From positions 20,452 through 84,451 of the forward strand of contig JAIBAK010000011.1 of NCBI GenBank assembly GCA_019695215.1: a stretch of DNA of 64,000 bases, in the 5' to 3' direction. The DNA is from Bacteroidia bacterium. GTDB lineage: Bacteria > Bacteroidota > Bacteroidia > UKL13-3. Positions 1-9,462 of the stretch are shown piece by piece. Both the position numbers and the translations under genes were made by a program. Every line of letters begins with the position of its first letter. The first letter of the stretch is position 1. Under the pieces are notes generated by a model. The model was not told where the DNA came from, searched no databases, and saw only the letters and a program-made list of their open reading frames with translations.

Positions 1-1326
1 GCAGCCAGCGATTATGCCCTTTATCAGAAAGGAATGATTGAAGGCATACTGAACAAACCTGACGATAAAGTAAAATCCATGCGAACGATTACCAGTAAAT
101 ATCCCCGCTCAGGATTTATTGATGATGCCTTATTTGAAATAGCAAATACGCGGTTGCAACAGGAAGAGTATCCAAGTGCAATCCGGGAGTTTGAATATAT
201 CCTCTCTGAATACCCAAACAGTATTCACACCCGCAGAGCCCGTTTGAGTTTGGGTTTGGTTTACTACAACAAACACGAGGATGATAAAGCTCTGGAACAG
301 TTTAAAAAGGTGGCCGAACTGTATTCTAAAACCGATGAAGGCAAAGAAGCATTAAATACCATTCGTGCCATTTACGTAGCCCGCGGAGAAGCCGATTTAT
401 ATTTTGACTATTTAAAAACCATCCCCGGTGCGGCAGCCAGTTTATCTGAAGAAGATTCTGTTTCTTACCAATCGGCACTGGCAGTGTACCAAAAGGGAAA
501 TTGCTCTAAAGCGATTCCCTCCTTTTCTAAATACCTGCGCAGTTTTCAGGAAGGTTATTTCAGAACTCAGGCCAGTTTTTACAGAGCTGAATGCCTTTAC
601 AAAGACAAGTCATACGATTCGGCCTTTGCCGATTACCAATACGTATTACAGCAACCCCGAAATGAATTCAGTGAAATATCGGCCCGCAAGGCAGCGGTTA
701 TTCAATACCTGAAAAAAGATTATAACTACGCCCTGAGTTATTACATGCTGCTCGAAGAGCTTGCTCAGAACAAAGAAAATCAAATGGTGGCTTATCTGGG
801 AGAATTACGAAGCAGTTACCGCCTCATGAAATTTGACACCAGCTTTCTGGCAGCAAAAAAACTGGTAAACTTTACCGAAAGCACTAAAGAAGCTTTAACA
901 GAAAGTCATTTAATTCTCGGAAGAATTTTCCTTGAAAATTATAACCAGCCCGATTCGGCTAAACCGGAGTTTGAATATGTGCTGAAGGAAACCCGAAATG
1001 TAAATGCTGCCGAAGCAAAATACAATCTCGCTTATATAGCCTATTTGAAAAACGATTTGAAAAATTCGGAAAAAATCATTTTCCAGTTGTCAGAAGATTT
1101 TTCGACTTATGAATACTGGCTTGCAAAAGGCTATTTGCTGCTGGCCGATGTTTATTTACAGAAAAACGATGCCTTTCAATCGAAAGCAACGTTGCGAAGC
1201 ATAATTGAAAACTACAAAGGTGAGGATTTGAAAAAGGTAGCCATTGATAAACTGGCCGCGATTGAGGCAAAAGAAAAAGCCGAAAAAGAATTAAAGGATA
1301 AACAACAAAATCAAACGGAGGAGTAA
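1..1326 (+). CDS. Tetratricopeptide repeat protein (5' end missing)
   Basis: The reading frame is open from base 1, so the first ATG at 34 is probably internal and the N-terminus lies outside the window. The visible 440 or so residues are a chain of TPR-like helical pairs (for example SAIREFEYILSEYPNS and KALEQFKKVAELYSK), resembling the large periplasmic TPR proteins of Bacteroidota that sit next to outer membrane barrels. The C-terminal 25 residues are very rich in Lys and Glu. TPR domains act as protein-binding scaffolds; the partner is unknown. The stop lies 5 bases before the barrel gene that follows, so they are probably co-transcribed. Confidence 0.85.
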   Translation, partial: AASDYALYQKGMIEGILNKPDDKVKSMRTITSKYPRSGFIDDALFEIANTRLQQEEYPSAIREFEYILSEYPNSIHTRRARLSLGLVYYNKHEDDKALEQFKKVAELYSKTDEGKEALNTIRAIYVARGEADLYFDYLKTIPGAAASLSEEDSVSYQSALAVYQKGNCSKAIPSFSKYLRSFQEGYFRTQASFYRAECLYKDKSYDSAFADYQYVLQQPRNEFSEISARKAAVIQYLKKDYNYALSYYMLLEELAQNKENQMVAYLGELRSSYRLMKFDTSFLAAKKLVNFTESTKEALTESHLILGRIFLENYNQPDSAKPEFEYVLKETRNVNAAEAKYNLAYIAYLKNDLKNSEKIIFQLSEDFSTYEYWLAKGYLLLADVYLQKNDAFQSKATLRSIIENYKGEDLKKVAIDKLAAIEAKEKAEKELKDKQQNQTEE

Positions 1327-1331
1327 CAGAT

Positions 1332-3047
1332 ATGAAATTATATTCAATTCAAATTTGCCTTTTTGCTTTTGTTTTCGCATTGATAGGAAATGCAAACAGA
1401 GTTGCAGCACAGGATACCCTCAGGTCGGATAATATTGTGCTTATCTCTACACCTTCGGTGGTAATTGCCAATGCCATTAAAGAAAAAACACTACCCAATC
1501 CGGAGGTGCCGGCTACCAAAGCTCCTGAATTATCTTACACAGGGGTTCCCGGATTGCAATTAGGAATAAAACCTTCAATCAATCCGGTCAAACCAATGAT
1601 GATTGGAAGCAACTCGTACACAAAACTCAAAAACAATTACACCAAACTGGGATTTGGTAATTACAGTTCGCCTTTGATAGAGTTTTATATGAACAGCCTG
1701 CGCTCTCGCAGTTACCATGGCAATGTATTTTTCAAACACTATTCGGCTAAAGGCGATGAAGCATACAACAATTTCAGCGATAATCAGCTGGGAGGTGAAG
1801 TGAAAAGATTCTTTAAAAAGAGTACCCTGAGTATGCAGGGAAATTACCAGCGCAATGGCTTCCGGGCTTATGGTCTTCCTGACAGTATTACTGACAAAAA
1901 CAACCCGTTTTTTATTGACCCCGCCAAACGCATTTTAAGTACCTTTAACCTGAGCGGCAAACTGAGCAATGTACAGCACGACAGTGCCTCTACCCGATAC
2001 GATATCGGATTAAATTATTATTTGTTTAATGGCTCCTCTTATAGTTCCGATCCTAAAGAACATGATTTACTCATTGATGGAAATTTTTCAAAACTGATTC
2101 AGGGTGTACATCATGTTGAATTATATACCGGGCTAAATGTAGTGAGCAACAGTTATCCGTTTACGCGTACTTATTTCCGGTTTAATCCGGTGTACAACCT
2201 CAGCATTCAGTCTAATTTACACATGAAATTAGGAATGAATACTACTTACTATAAAGACGATGCTAACAGCGGATTTTATCCCTTTCTGGTGGTGGATACC
2301 CGATATGAGCTGATTCCTAAAAAAACCATTTCATTTGTTGGAATAACCGGAGACGTTATAAAAAATACCAATAGAACCGTATTGGGTGAAAACCGGTTTA
2401 CCGATCCCATAGGAAGTGTAAATACTGCACTAATCCCGAATCCGTCTCAGCCTGTTTTTACCAATACCCGTTATACTCAAATGTACTTTGGGCTGAAAGG
2501 TAACCTGTCATCAACCCTGGGTTATTTAGTGCGATATAACTACCGTACAGCAAAAGACATGTTGTTTTTTGTAAATGATTATTCATACAGCCGGGGAGCA
2601 AATTTTACAGCAGTTGCCGCAGATGCTAAAATTACCACCATTACCGCAGAAATCAATTACCAGTTCTCGGAAAAAATACGACTGGCAGCCACCGGAAATA
2701 TATACGGCTACAAGGTTTCAGGGCTAAGTAAAGCCCCGCAATTGCCTACCAGCGATCTTCGTTTGAATGGCACATATAATATCGGAGACAAATTTTTACT
2801 CAAAACCGATATTTATTTTATGAATCAGCGGTATGCCTACATTGCCGACCCTATTTCCTCGCCTGCCGGGAAATTTGAAAAAATGAAAAGTTTACTCGAT
2901 TTGAATATGGGAATTGATTACAGATACAACAAAACCGTATCCCTTTTCTTGAATGTCAACAATATAACTGCAAACAGGTATATGCGCTGGTACAATTATC
3001 AGGTATATGGAATAAACGTACACGGAGGGCTTGCCTTTACATTATAA
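1332..3047 (+). CDS. Outer membrane beta-barrel protein, TonB-receptor-like
   Basis: 571 residues. A signal peptide is clear (hydrophobic core about 8-20, likely cleavage after VAAQ near residue 27). The rest alternates polar and aromatic residues in the pattern of transmembrane beta strands and ends in hydrophobic Leu (GLAFTL), as outer membrane barrels do. No N-terminal plug domain or TonB box is obvious, so it is shorter than a true TonB-dependent receptor. A purine-rich GGAGGAG overlapping the stop of the upstream TPR gene lies about 10 bases before the ATG, an unusually good Shine-Dalgarno sequence for this phylum. Its pairing with the TPR gene suggests a shared envelope function; the substrate is unknown. 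Confidence 0.75.
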   Translation: MKLYSIQICLFAFVFALIGNANRVAAQDTLRSDNIVLISTPSVVIANAIKEKTLPNPEVPATKAPELSYTGVPGLQLGIKPSINPVKPMMIGSNSYTKLKNNYTKLGFGNYSSPLIEFYMNSLRSRSYHGNVFFKHYSAKGDEAYNNFSDNQLGGEVKRFFKKSTLSMQGNYQRNGFRAYGLPDSITDKNNPFFIDPAKRILSTFNLSGKLSNVQHDSASTRYDIGLNYYLFNGSSYSSDPKEHDLLIDGNFSKLIQGVHHVELYTGLNVVSNSYPFTRTYFRFNPVYNLSIQSNLHMKLGMNTTYYKDDANSGFYPFLVVDTRYELIPKKTISFVGITGDVIKNTNRTVLGENRFTDPIGSVNTALIPNPSQPVFTNTRYTQMYFGLKGNLSSTLGYLVRYNYRTAKDMLFFVNDYSYSRGANFTAVAADAKITTITAEINYQFSEKIRLAATGNIYGYKVSGLSKAPQLPTSDLRLNGTYNIGDKFLLKTDIYFMNQRYAYIADPISSPAGKFEKMKSLLDLNMGIDYRYNKTVSLFLNVNNITANRYMRWYNYQVYGINVHGGLAFTL

Positions 3048-3143
3048 GCCTCACATGTTCAAAACTTTGGTATAAACTGTAAAAAGCAAAATTGTTTGTC
3101 AATTAGTTTTCAGATATTTTTACCTCGTTCAGTACACTGAAAA

Positions 3144-4325
3144 ATGGCGAATTCTGAGATAAGTACTTTTATACGCGAACTGCTTTATGATTACGATTGC
3201 GTAATTATACCCGGCTTTGGTGGCTTAGTAGGCCAGCCACAGGCGGCAACCGTTAATCCTGTATCGAAACAATTATTTCCTCCGTCAAAAAAGATTGCTT
3301 TCAATCAAAACCTGCAACATAATGACGGGTTGCTCACCAGTTATATTAGCAGAAAAAAATCGTGCTCTTATGCCGAGGCCTTACTTGCCGCTAACCGATT
3401 TACTCAGGAAATTCAGAAACTGCTGCAGGCAAACCAGAATATTGTAATTGACGGTGTAGGCTCATTCAGAATTGATGCAGCCGAAAAATTAATTTTCTCT
3501 CCCGAAAAAACAGACACTTTCTTATATGAGAGTTTCGGACTAAAACCTGTGGCAGCTATTCCGGTTACTGTGGCTGCTGAGAAAGAAAACAAAGCTCCCA
3601 AAATTATTGAACGGGCAGATACCGTGGCGCCTTTGCTCATAACCGAACCAACTAAACCTGTTGTAGCTGAAACTCCTGCAGAAAAAGCTGAAAAAGTTCG
3701 TAAGAAAAAACTTGGCGCACCATTCATCATTGCATCATCAGTGGTGGTGTTGTTTTCGTTTTTCACCATGTTTTTGGCCAGCTATAATATTCAACTGCCT
3801 TTCTTACAAAACGACAGCAGCCAAACATCGTCATTTGCCAATACCACCTATGTGCATACCAAACCTGTTACAGAGGTAAAAACAGAACCAAAAGCCACAC
3901 TTACCGAAGAGCAAACACAAACCCAGCAAGCTATTAATGAAATAAAGCCCGAGCAACATACAGTTGCAACCACACCTGTTACGGAAAACGAACCGATAAA
4001 AACAACAGAAGTAAAAAAAGACGTTACCACCCCTGCTGAAACGACTTCCGGTCAATTGCCATTTACCCGGGAAGAAGATTTAGCTGAAGGTTACTACGTA
4101 ATTGCCGGAGCATTTTACTATGAGAAAAATGCTGTAAAAATGCTCGACAAACTAAAAAGCAATGGATACACCGAAGCCATGTTTGCGGGAAAAACAGCAG
4201 AAACGCAATTGCTGCGCGTGGCTTACCTTCGGGTTGATTCAAGGCTGGAAGCAGAACGCGAATTGAACAAAATACGCGGAGAAAAAAATCAGGATGCATG
4301 GGTTTTACATCTTCGTCACCGATAG
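3144..4325 (+). CDS. HU-CCDC81-like and SPOR domain membrane protein
   Basis: 393 residues with an unusual domain order. Residues 1-130 resemble the two bacterial HU-CCDC81 domains (IIPGFGGLVG, FNQNLQHNDGLL, GVGSFRI), a fold related to the HU/IHF DNA-binding proteins. One membrane segment follows at about 190-212, then a Thr/Glu/Pro-rich linker, and a SPOR-like domain from about 312 to the end (GYYVIAGAFYYEKNAVKMLD). SPOR domains bind denuded peptidoglycan at division sites. The predicted topology puts the HU-like part in the cytoplasm and SPOR in the periplasm. The family is known in Bacteroidota, but DNA binding is inferred here, not shown. Confidence 0.85.
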   Translation: MANSEISTFIRELLYDYDCVIIPGFGGLVGQPQAATVNPVSKQLFPPSKKIAFNQNLQHNDGLLTSYISRKKSCSYAEALLAANRFTQEIQKLLQANQNIVIDGVGSFRIDAAEKLIFSPEKTDTFLYESFGLKPVAAIPVTVAAEKENKAPKIIERADTVAPLLITEPTKPVVAETPAEKAEKVRKKKLGAPFIIASSVVVLFSFFTMFLASYNIQLPFLQNDSSQTSSFANTTYVHTKPVTEVKTEPKATLTEEQTQTQQAINEIKPEQHTVATTPVTENEPIKTTEVKKDVTTPAETTSGQLPFTREEDLAEGYYVIAGAFYYEKNAVKMLDKLKSNGYTEAMFAGKTAETQLLRVAYLRVDSRLEAERELNKIRGEKNQDAWVLHLRHR

Positions 4326-4366
4326 ATACAATACCAAAACTATGTTCAACACGTTAACACAAGTGT

Positions 4367-5152
4367 ATGACAACAATAAGTGCCCAACAACAAAAAGCTG
4401 AAAGAGCCCATAAAATTACCAGTATGGTAATTACGGTGGTGTTTCATGCCCTTTTAATAGGGTTACTGGTTACCTTGTTTTTGCGTCCGCCAAATCCTCC
4501 ATTAGGACACGAAGAAACCATGATGGAAATAAGCTTGGGTGAACCCGATCAGGGAGGCCCCGACAATACCCCGGCTGCCGAACAACCGGAAGTAACCGCA
4601 AGTGCACCTCAAACTACCGATGAAGAAAATATATTAACCAGCGATGCAGAAGAAGCTCCTGTAGTTAAAACTAATCCCGAGAAAAAGAACCCTGTTGAAA
4701 AAACACAAACTACCACCAATACCGAAGAACCGCAGCCAAAAGTGAATACCAAAGCTTTGTTTCCCGGAAGTCGTACTAATGGCGACCCCAACTCACAAGG
4801 CATGGGCGATGGTGATGTGCCCGGAAATCAGGGCGACCCCAATGGCTCGGAAAACGGAGATCCGGATGGAGTTGTGGGAGGCAGCGGCCATTTAAAAGGT
4901 CGTAACCTCAAGTATAAACCCCAATTTAACTGCAATTCAAAAACTACCGGACGTGTAATGGTAACCATTTATGTTGACCGCAATGGAAATGTAACCAAGG
5001 CTGAGCCGGGAGGAAGAAACTCAACCACCACCGATCCTGAATTATGGGAATGTGCCCGAAGGGTAGCCATGCAAATCAAATACAACCCCAAACCCGATGC
5101 TCCCAGCCTGCAGGTAGGTACCATCCCTATTGAATTCAACTACAAACCGTAG
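4367..5152 (+). CDS. TonB-family energy transducer-like protein
   Basis: 261 residues. An N-terminal membrane anchor (about 17-41) is followed by a long Pro/Glu/Thr-rich and Gly/Asn/Asp-rich spacer (about 45-180) and a C-terminal TonB-like domain (GRVMVTIYVDRNGNVTKAEP, ending IPIEFNYKP). This is the architecture of TonB: anchored in the inner membrane, spanning the periplasm and touching outer membrane transporters. In related genomes such a gene often follows exbB and exbD and precedes folC; here folC follows, but exbBD are absent and an HU/SPOR gene sits upstream. The ATG at 4367 is supported by the anchor beginning shortly after it. Confidence 0.8.
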   Translation: MTTISAQQQKAERAHKITSMVITVVFHALLIGLLVTLFLRPPNPPLGHEETMMEISLGEPDQGGPDNTPAAEQPEVTASAPQTTDEENILTSDAEEAPVVKTNPEKKNPVEKTQTTTNTEEPQPKVNTKALFPGSRTNGDPNSQGMGDGDVPGNQGDPNGSENGDPDGVVGGSGHLKGRNLKYKPQFNCNSKTTGRVMVTIYVDRNGNVTKAEPGGRNSTTTDPELWECARRVAMQIKYNPKPDAPSLQVGTIPIEFNYKP

Positions 5153-5228
5153 TTCCAATTTAATTTTATCGTAAAAGTTCCCTGCTCCTTGCAACATTAA
5201 GAAGGCAGAGTGTTTTCTTTGCAAACAG

Positions 5229-6515
5229 ATGAATTATTCCGAAACACTCGAATATTTATTTAGTCGCCTGCCTATGTTTACACGCATTGGTGCCGCTGCC
5301 CTAAAACCCGATCTTACCAATACCATTGCGCTATGTAGTTTACTTGGCAATCCGCAACATAAATTTAAAACCATCCATGTGGCCGGCACTAATGGAAAAG
5401 GTTCGGTTTCACATATGCTTGCCTCGGTACTTCAAAATGCCGGATACAAAACCGGTCTCTACACCTCTCCTCACCTCAAAGATTTCAGAGAACGTATTCG
5501 TATAAACGGGGCGATGATTCCGCAACAATATGTAATTGATTTTGTACATAAACATAAAGCCGCCTTTGAACAGATACAGCCATCGTTTTTTGAAATGACT
5601 GTTGCTTTATGCTTTGATTATTTTGCTCACGAAAACGTAGAAATAGCTGTTATTGAAACCGGACTTGGCGGGCGACTTGATTCAACGAATATTATTGCAC
5701 CCGAACTGAGCGTTATCACCAATATTGGCTGGGATCACACCGATTTACTTGGCGATACACTGGCTAAAATTGCGAGCGAAAAAGCCGGTATAATTAAACC
5801 TCATACCCCTGTTGTCATAGGAGAAACACAACCCGAAACAAAACAGGTTTTTCTTGAAAAAGCAGAACAGGAAAGTGCTCCCGTATTTTTTGCCGATGAA
5901 CAGAACAGGTGTACCGAAATCTCTTTTGCAGGATCGGGCCTTTCGTGTACCATTACAGTAGACAGCCAAATTAAATACCGCAATTTATTTTGCGAACTGG
6001 GCGGAATGTATCAGCAAAAAAACATCATTACCGTGATTGAATCCGTTCATCAGTTGCAACAAAAGGGTTTCGAAATTGGCACTACGCACTTATATCAGGG
6101 ACTTGCTCAGGTAAAAAAACAAACCGGCCTTGCAGGACGATGGCATCAGTTAGGAGACAACCCTTTAATAATATGCGATACCGGTCATAATGTAAACGGG
6201 ATGGAATATGTAGTAAAACAACTAAAGGTATTGCCTTACAAAAAACTGCATATGGTAATAGGGATGGTGAAAGATAAAGACATTACCAAGGTATTGGCTC
6301 TGCTGCCACCTAATGCATGCTACTATTTTACACAGGCTGATTTACCCCGCGCATTAGATGCAAACCTGCTGCAAAAGGAAGCATCGGTTTATGGCCTGAA
6401 AGGTGTAGTAGTGTCAAAAGTGAGCGATGCCCTGCAAGCCGCTAAAAATAATTCCACACCCGAAGATTGCATTTTTATTGGAGGAAGCACCTTTGTTGTG
6501 GCAGAAATCATTTAA
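5229..6515 (+). CDS. folC: Folylpolyglutamate synthase / dihydrofolate synthase
   Basis: 428 residues, normal for FolC. It adds glutamate to dihydropteroate or reduced folates using ATP. The Mur-ligase-type P-loop GTNGKGS is at residues 53-59, and the downstream motifs IETGLGGRLDSTN and ITNIGWDHTDLLG match the family. The C-terminal ligase domain starts near residue 300 (ICDTGHNVNGM). The upstream gap of 76 bases holds a weak promoter-like arrangement (TTG at 5189, TTTCTTTG ending at 5221). A small secreted-protein gene begins 11 bases after the stop. Confidence 0.95.
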   Translation: MNYSETLEYLFSRLPMFTRIGAAALKPDLTNTIALCSLLGNPQHKFKTIHVAGTNGKGSVSHMLASVLQNAGYKTGLYTSPHLKDFRERIRINGAMIPQQYVIDFVHKHKAAFEQIQPSFFEMTVALCFDYFAHENVEIAVIETGLGGRLDSTNIIAPELSVITNIGWDHTDLLGDTLAKIASEKAGIIKPHTPVVIGETQPETKQVFLEKAEQESAPVFFADEQNRCTEISFAGSGLSCTITVDSQIKYRNLFCELGGMYQQKNIITVIESVHQLQQKGFEIGTTHLYQGLAQVKKQTGLAGRWHQLGDNPLIICDTGHNVNGMEYVVKQLKVLPYKKLHMVIGMVKDKDITKVLALLPPNACYYFTQADLPRALDANLLQKEASVYGLKGVVVSKVSDALQAAKNNSTPEDCIFIGGSTFVVAEII

Positions 6516-6525
6516 TTTGAAACTT

Positions 6526-7044
6526 ATGAAGAAAATTGCATTTGCACTGGCTCTTATTTTATCGGCAGGAGTTGTAGGTGCCCAACAAACTATTTCAGGT
6601 ACACACACGTATACCTATACTCCCGAATCGTCACTGCAAATTGAAGAATTGGAAGACGGACGTCTGAGTGTAAGCATAGAGCGAGGTAAAAACATGGTAT
6701 TTACCTACGAATTTCGCAAAAAAGACGACCCTGCCATTGCCGATGATGAATACACCATGCGCATTATTTTTGAAGTGCCGCTTGGAGGCACAAGTTTTAA
6801 GTACGATGCCAAAGACATTAAAATAGTATTGATGAAAGGATGTTTTTGTACCGACAGAGGATACCATCGCATTGTTTCGGGTTATGTGTCGGGAGAAAAA
6901 ACCTGCAAAGGCTGGAAAGTAAAATGGAAACTGGAAACGAAAACAGTGCCGGAAAGTGAAGGAAACAACTGGAACAGCGAAACAAAAAAACCGGCCAGCT
7001 TTATTCGTCCGAAAGCCGTTAAACAAAAGGGAAAAACTAATTGA
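6526..7044 (+). CDS. Small secreted protein of unknown function
   Basis: 172 residues from the ATG at 6526. An in-frame ATG at 6427 is rejected because the extra 33 residues overlap folC and read as its shadow, whereas 6526 starts a textbook signal peptide (Lys-Lys, hydrophobic core, cleavage near VVGAQQ at residues 15-20). The mature part carries a predicted beta-rich region with two conserved-looking Cys (GCFCTDRG) and a very basic tail rich in Lys. I do not recognise the family. The stop TGA overlaps the TTG start of rnhA by four bases, so the two are translationally coupled. Confidence 0.7.
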   Translation: MKKIAFALALILSAGVVGAQQTISGTHTYTYTPESSLQIEELEDGRLSVSIERGKNMVFTYEFRKKDDPAIADDEYTMRIIFEVPLGGTSFKYDAKDIKIVLMKGCFCTDRGYHRIVSGYVSGEKTCKGWKVKWKLETKTVPESEGNNWNSETKKPASFIRPKAVKQKGKTN

Positions 7045-7496
7045 ACATTAAAATATTTACTGACGGCTCATCTAGGGGAAATCCGGGTCCGGGTGGATAC
7101 GGTGCTGTGCTGATATATGGCAAACACCGAAAAGAACTGAACGCAGGTTATAAAGAAACCACCAACAACCGCATGGAACTAATGGCAGTGATTGCCGCAT
7201 TAAAAGCACTTACCCGAACAGGATTGCACATTGACATTTATACCGACTCGAAATACGTGTGTGAAGCTGTAGAAAAAGGGTGGTTGTTTGGATGGGAAAA
7301 GAAGAGTTTCAAAGACAAAAAAAATCCGGATTTATGGATGCAGTTTTTACCGCTCTACCGAAAACATCATATTAAATTTCATTGGATAAAAGGCCATGCC
7401 GGACACCGGGAAAATGAACGATGCGATGTGCTGGCCACATTTGCTGCCGATAATGGCCCCTGGAAAGAAGATACAGGGTTTATTTCACAGACATAA
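7041..7496 (+). CDS. rnhA: Ribonuclease HI
   Basis: 151 residues, standard for RNase HI, which cleaves the RNA strand of RNA-DNA hybrids (R-loops, primers). The catalytic set is complete: Asp8 (FTDGS), Glu46 (NRMEL), Asp69 (YTDSKYV), His119 (KGHAGH) and Asp129 (ERCDVLA). The basic-protrusion region is present (GWLFGWEKKSFKDKK). Translation starts at TTG 7041, within the TTGA overlap with the preceding stop. No ATG lies close enough to preserve the first strand and Asp8, so the TTG start is well supported. Confidence 0.95.
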   Translation: MNIKIFTDGSSRGNPGPGGYGAVLIYGKHRKELNAGYKETTNNRMELMAVIAALKALTRTGLHIDIYTDSKYVCEAVEKGWLFGWEKKSFKDKKNPDLWMQFLPLYRKHHIKFHWIKGHAGHRENERCDVLATFAADNGPWKEDTGFISQT

Positions 7497-7515
7497 CATC
7501 AAATTCAACCCGATT

Positions 7516-7791
7516 TTACCGTTCAATCACAAATCCGTTAAAAATAGTAAGCGGAGTTTCAATTACGTCTACCTTATCTACATGAGCCAGCATAGGACCA
7601 TCCTTACACCAGTTTACAAATGCCATTACGTCTTCTTCGTCTCCGGTTGCATGAATAAAAACGGTGCCTTCGGGCCGGTTGCGTACCATGCCGGTAATTC
7701 CTAATTCAAGGGCCCTTTTTTGAGCACTTTGCCGATAATATACCCCCTGCACTTTTCCAAAAACCTCTATGGTAACCGTTTTTAATCCCAT
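7516..7791 (-). CDS. acyP: Acylphosphatase
   Basis: 91 residues, the usual size. It hydrolyses the carboxyl-phosphate bond of acyl phosphates such as 1,3-bisphosphoglycerate or acetyl phosphate. The signature GKVQGVYYR (12-20) holds the phosphate-binding Arg20, and the catalytic Asn38 lies in GMVRN. It is cytosolic. The start overlaps the 3' end of the upstream phosphatase gene by 10 bases, so the two small phosphatases form a translationally coupled pair. The gene converges on rnhA with a 19-base gap. Confidence 0.95.
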   Translation of the reverse strand: MGLKTVTIEVFGKVQGVYYRQSAQKRALELGITGMVRNRPEGTVFIHATGDEEDVMAFVNWCKDGPMLAHVDKVDVIETPLTIFNGFVIER

Positions 7792-8258
7792 TGGTGTTTT
7801 GATTTTAAATATTGAAGAAACTGATTACAACTGCGATGTAAAATAGTATAGCAACTTTCAAAACCATCTAAATCTCCATACCACGGGTCGGGAACTTCTG
7901 CCCCTTTTTCTGCTAAATCAAATTCTCGCATTAAATAAATGCTTGCGCGTGCTCCGGCTGTTTTCTTTTTTACTACTTCCCGGTAGTTTTGATTATCCAT
8001 TACAAGAATATAATCAAATGCTTCCCAATCCTTTTCTTTAAAAGACCGTGCCCTGTGCGTTAGCTGAATAGCGTGTTTTAAAGCTGTCTTTCTCATTCGC
8101 TCATCGGGCAATTCCCCGATATGATAAGAATTGGTACCGGCCGAGTCGCATGCCACCTTTTGATTCCATTTGGCATCTTCTATCATACGCGCAAAGATGC
8201 CCTCGGCCATTGGCGAGCGACAAATATTTCCTAAACATACAAATAGTACCTGAATCAT
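7782..8258 (-). CDS. Low-molecular-weight protein-tyrosine phosphatase
   Basis: 158 residues from the ATG at 8258. A longer in-frame start at 8363 is rejected because its 35 extra residues overlap the divergent acyl hydrolase gene and precede the canonical N-terminus. The P-loop CLGNICRS (Cys8, Arg14) and the general-acid loop DPWYGD near residue 122 are intact, so the enzyme should be active. Family members dephosphorylate protein tyrosines, often in polysaccharide-export regulation; no such genes are nearby, so the substrate is unknown. It is coupled to acyP. Confidence 0.93.
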   Translation of the reverse strand: MIQVLFVCLGNICRSPMAEGIFARMIEDAKWNQKVACDSAGTNSYHIGELPDERMRKTALKHAIQLTHRARSFKEKDWEAFDYILVMDNQNYREVVKKKTAGARASIYLMREFDLAEKGAEVPDPWYGDLDGFESCYTILHRSCNQFLQYLKSKHQWD

Positions 8259-8307
8259 TACTGCAATAATAAAGAATGCGCAGCAAAGGGATAAAAAGAA
8301 TTGTAAA

Positions 8308-9462
8308 TTGCAGCCCATGCTGAAACGGGGGGGAATTATCCTTTTAATTATTATCAGAATCATGTCGGTGGCAAAAGCCCAGGACAGTACCCGTTTTTTA
8401 TATCGTTTTATACATGACGGCCACTTAGGAATAGCTGTTAATGACTTACCGGGTTTTATTTGGGCACACAGCGATAAAAATAAAAATATTTATGGCCCCG
8501 GCAATTCATTTGAATTGCAATTCATCAAAAAAACAAGCGGAACCAGCGCGTGGGAAATAAAGTACAAATTGCCCCGCATAAGTGTTTCGTTTTTATACAG
8601 CGATTTCGGGAAACCTAATCTTACCGGAAAAGCCTATTCCGTTATTCCGCAATTTGAATTTGGTGTGATCCGAAAACCAAATGCTGAACTGAATTTTAAA
8701 CTCGGCACCGGATTAGGTTACCTTACAAAAATTTTTGATGCACAGGATAATTATAAAAATACAACTATTGGTTCTCCGTTAAATCTTGCTTTCCAGGCCA
8801 TGCTGGTTTACCATCACCGGGTATATAAAAATATTGAGCTCAATGCCGGCTTCGGACTAATGCATTTCTCCTGTGGCAATATCCGGTTGCCCAACCTTGG
8901 AATTAATTACCCATCGGCATCGGTTGGATTTAGTTATTTTCTCAGCAATCCATACCTGCGCCAGATTCCGAAAATGGATAGCCTGCATCAAAAAATGGAT
9001 ACGGTAAAAAAATGGGGGTACTACTTTTTTGGAGGCTGGGCTTACAAAGAACAGGGGAACGAACGATTCCGCAGATTTGATGTGTTTACCCTTTCGTCAA
9101 ATTTACAATACAAGGTGAGTATGCGCAGTACATGGCTTACCGGAATAGATGTATTTTATGACAAATCGTATTTTTATTTAAGTACCCCCGACTTGCAGAA
9201 TTACACCAGTACCCGGATAAAAGATAATATTCAGGCGGCAGTTACAGTGGGGCATGAAATAAAAGCAGGCAGGGTGAGTATGATTACACAATTAGGAGTT
9301 TATGCCTATTATCCGCATAAAGTAAAAAAAGCGATCTATGAACGTATCGGACTAAAAACTGAAGTATATAAAGGTTTTTTTATCGGCAGTTTTCTCAAAA
9401 CTCATTTTATGCAGGCCGATTTTGTAGAATGGGTCGCAGGGTATCAGTTTTATCATAAATGA
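8308..9462 (+). CDS. Acyloxyacyl hydrolase, PagL-type lipid A deacylase
   Basis: 384 residues with an N-terminal hydrophobic signal (about 8-24, ending AKAQ). The PagL-like active-site strand is visible as LMHFSCGN, with His186 and Ser188 in the positions of the PagL catalytic His-x-Ser pair, followed by RLPNLGINYPS. PagL removes the 3-O acyl chain of lipid A in the outer membrane. The protein is about twice the length of PagL; residues from about 235 on form a second barrel-like region seen in Bacteroidota homologues. An alternative start lies at 8317. The last four bases overlap the DUF2807 lipoprotein gene. Confidence 0.85.
   Translation: MQPMLKRGGIILLIIIRIMSVAKAQDSTRFLYRFIHDGHLGIAVNDLPGFIWAHSDKNKNIYGPGNSFELQFIKKTSGTSAWEIKYKLPRISVSFLYSDFGKPNLTGKAYSVIPQFEFGVIRKPNAELNFKLGTGLGYLTKIFDAQDNYKNTTIGSPLNLAFQAMLVYHHRVYKNIELNAGFGLMHFSCGNIRLPNLGINYPSASVGFSYFLSNPYLRQIPKMDSLHQKMDTVKKWGYYFFGGWAYKEQGNERFRRFDVFTLSSNLQYKVSMRSTWLTGIDVFYDKSYFYLSTPDLQNYTSTRIKDNIQAAVTVGHEIKAGRVSMITQLGVYAYYPHKVKKAIYERIGLKTEVYKGFFIGSFLKTHFMQADFVEWVAGYQFYHK

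Noticed and set aside
3413..4055. Minus-strand ORFs inside the HU/SPOR gene
   Set aside because: Composition shadows of the Thr/Glu/Lys-rich linker.
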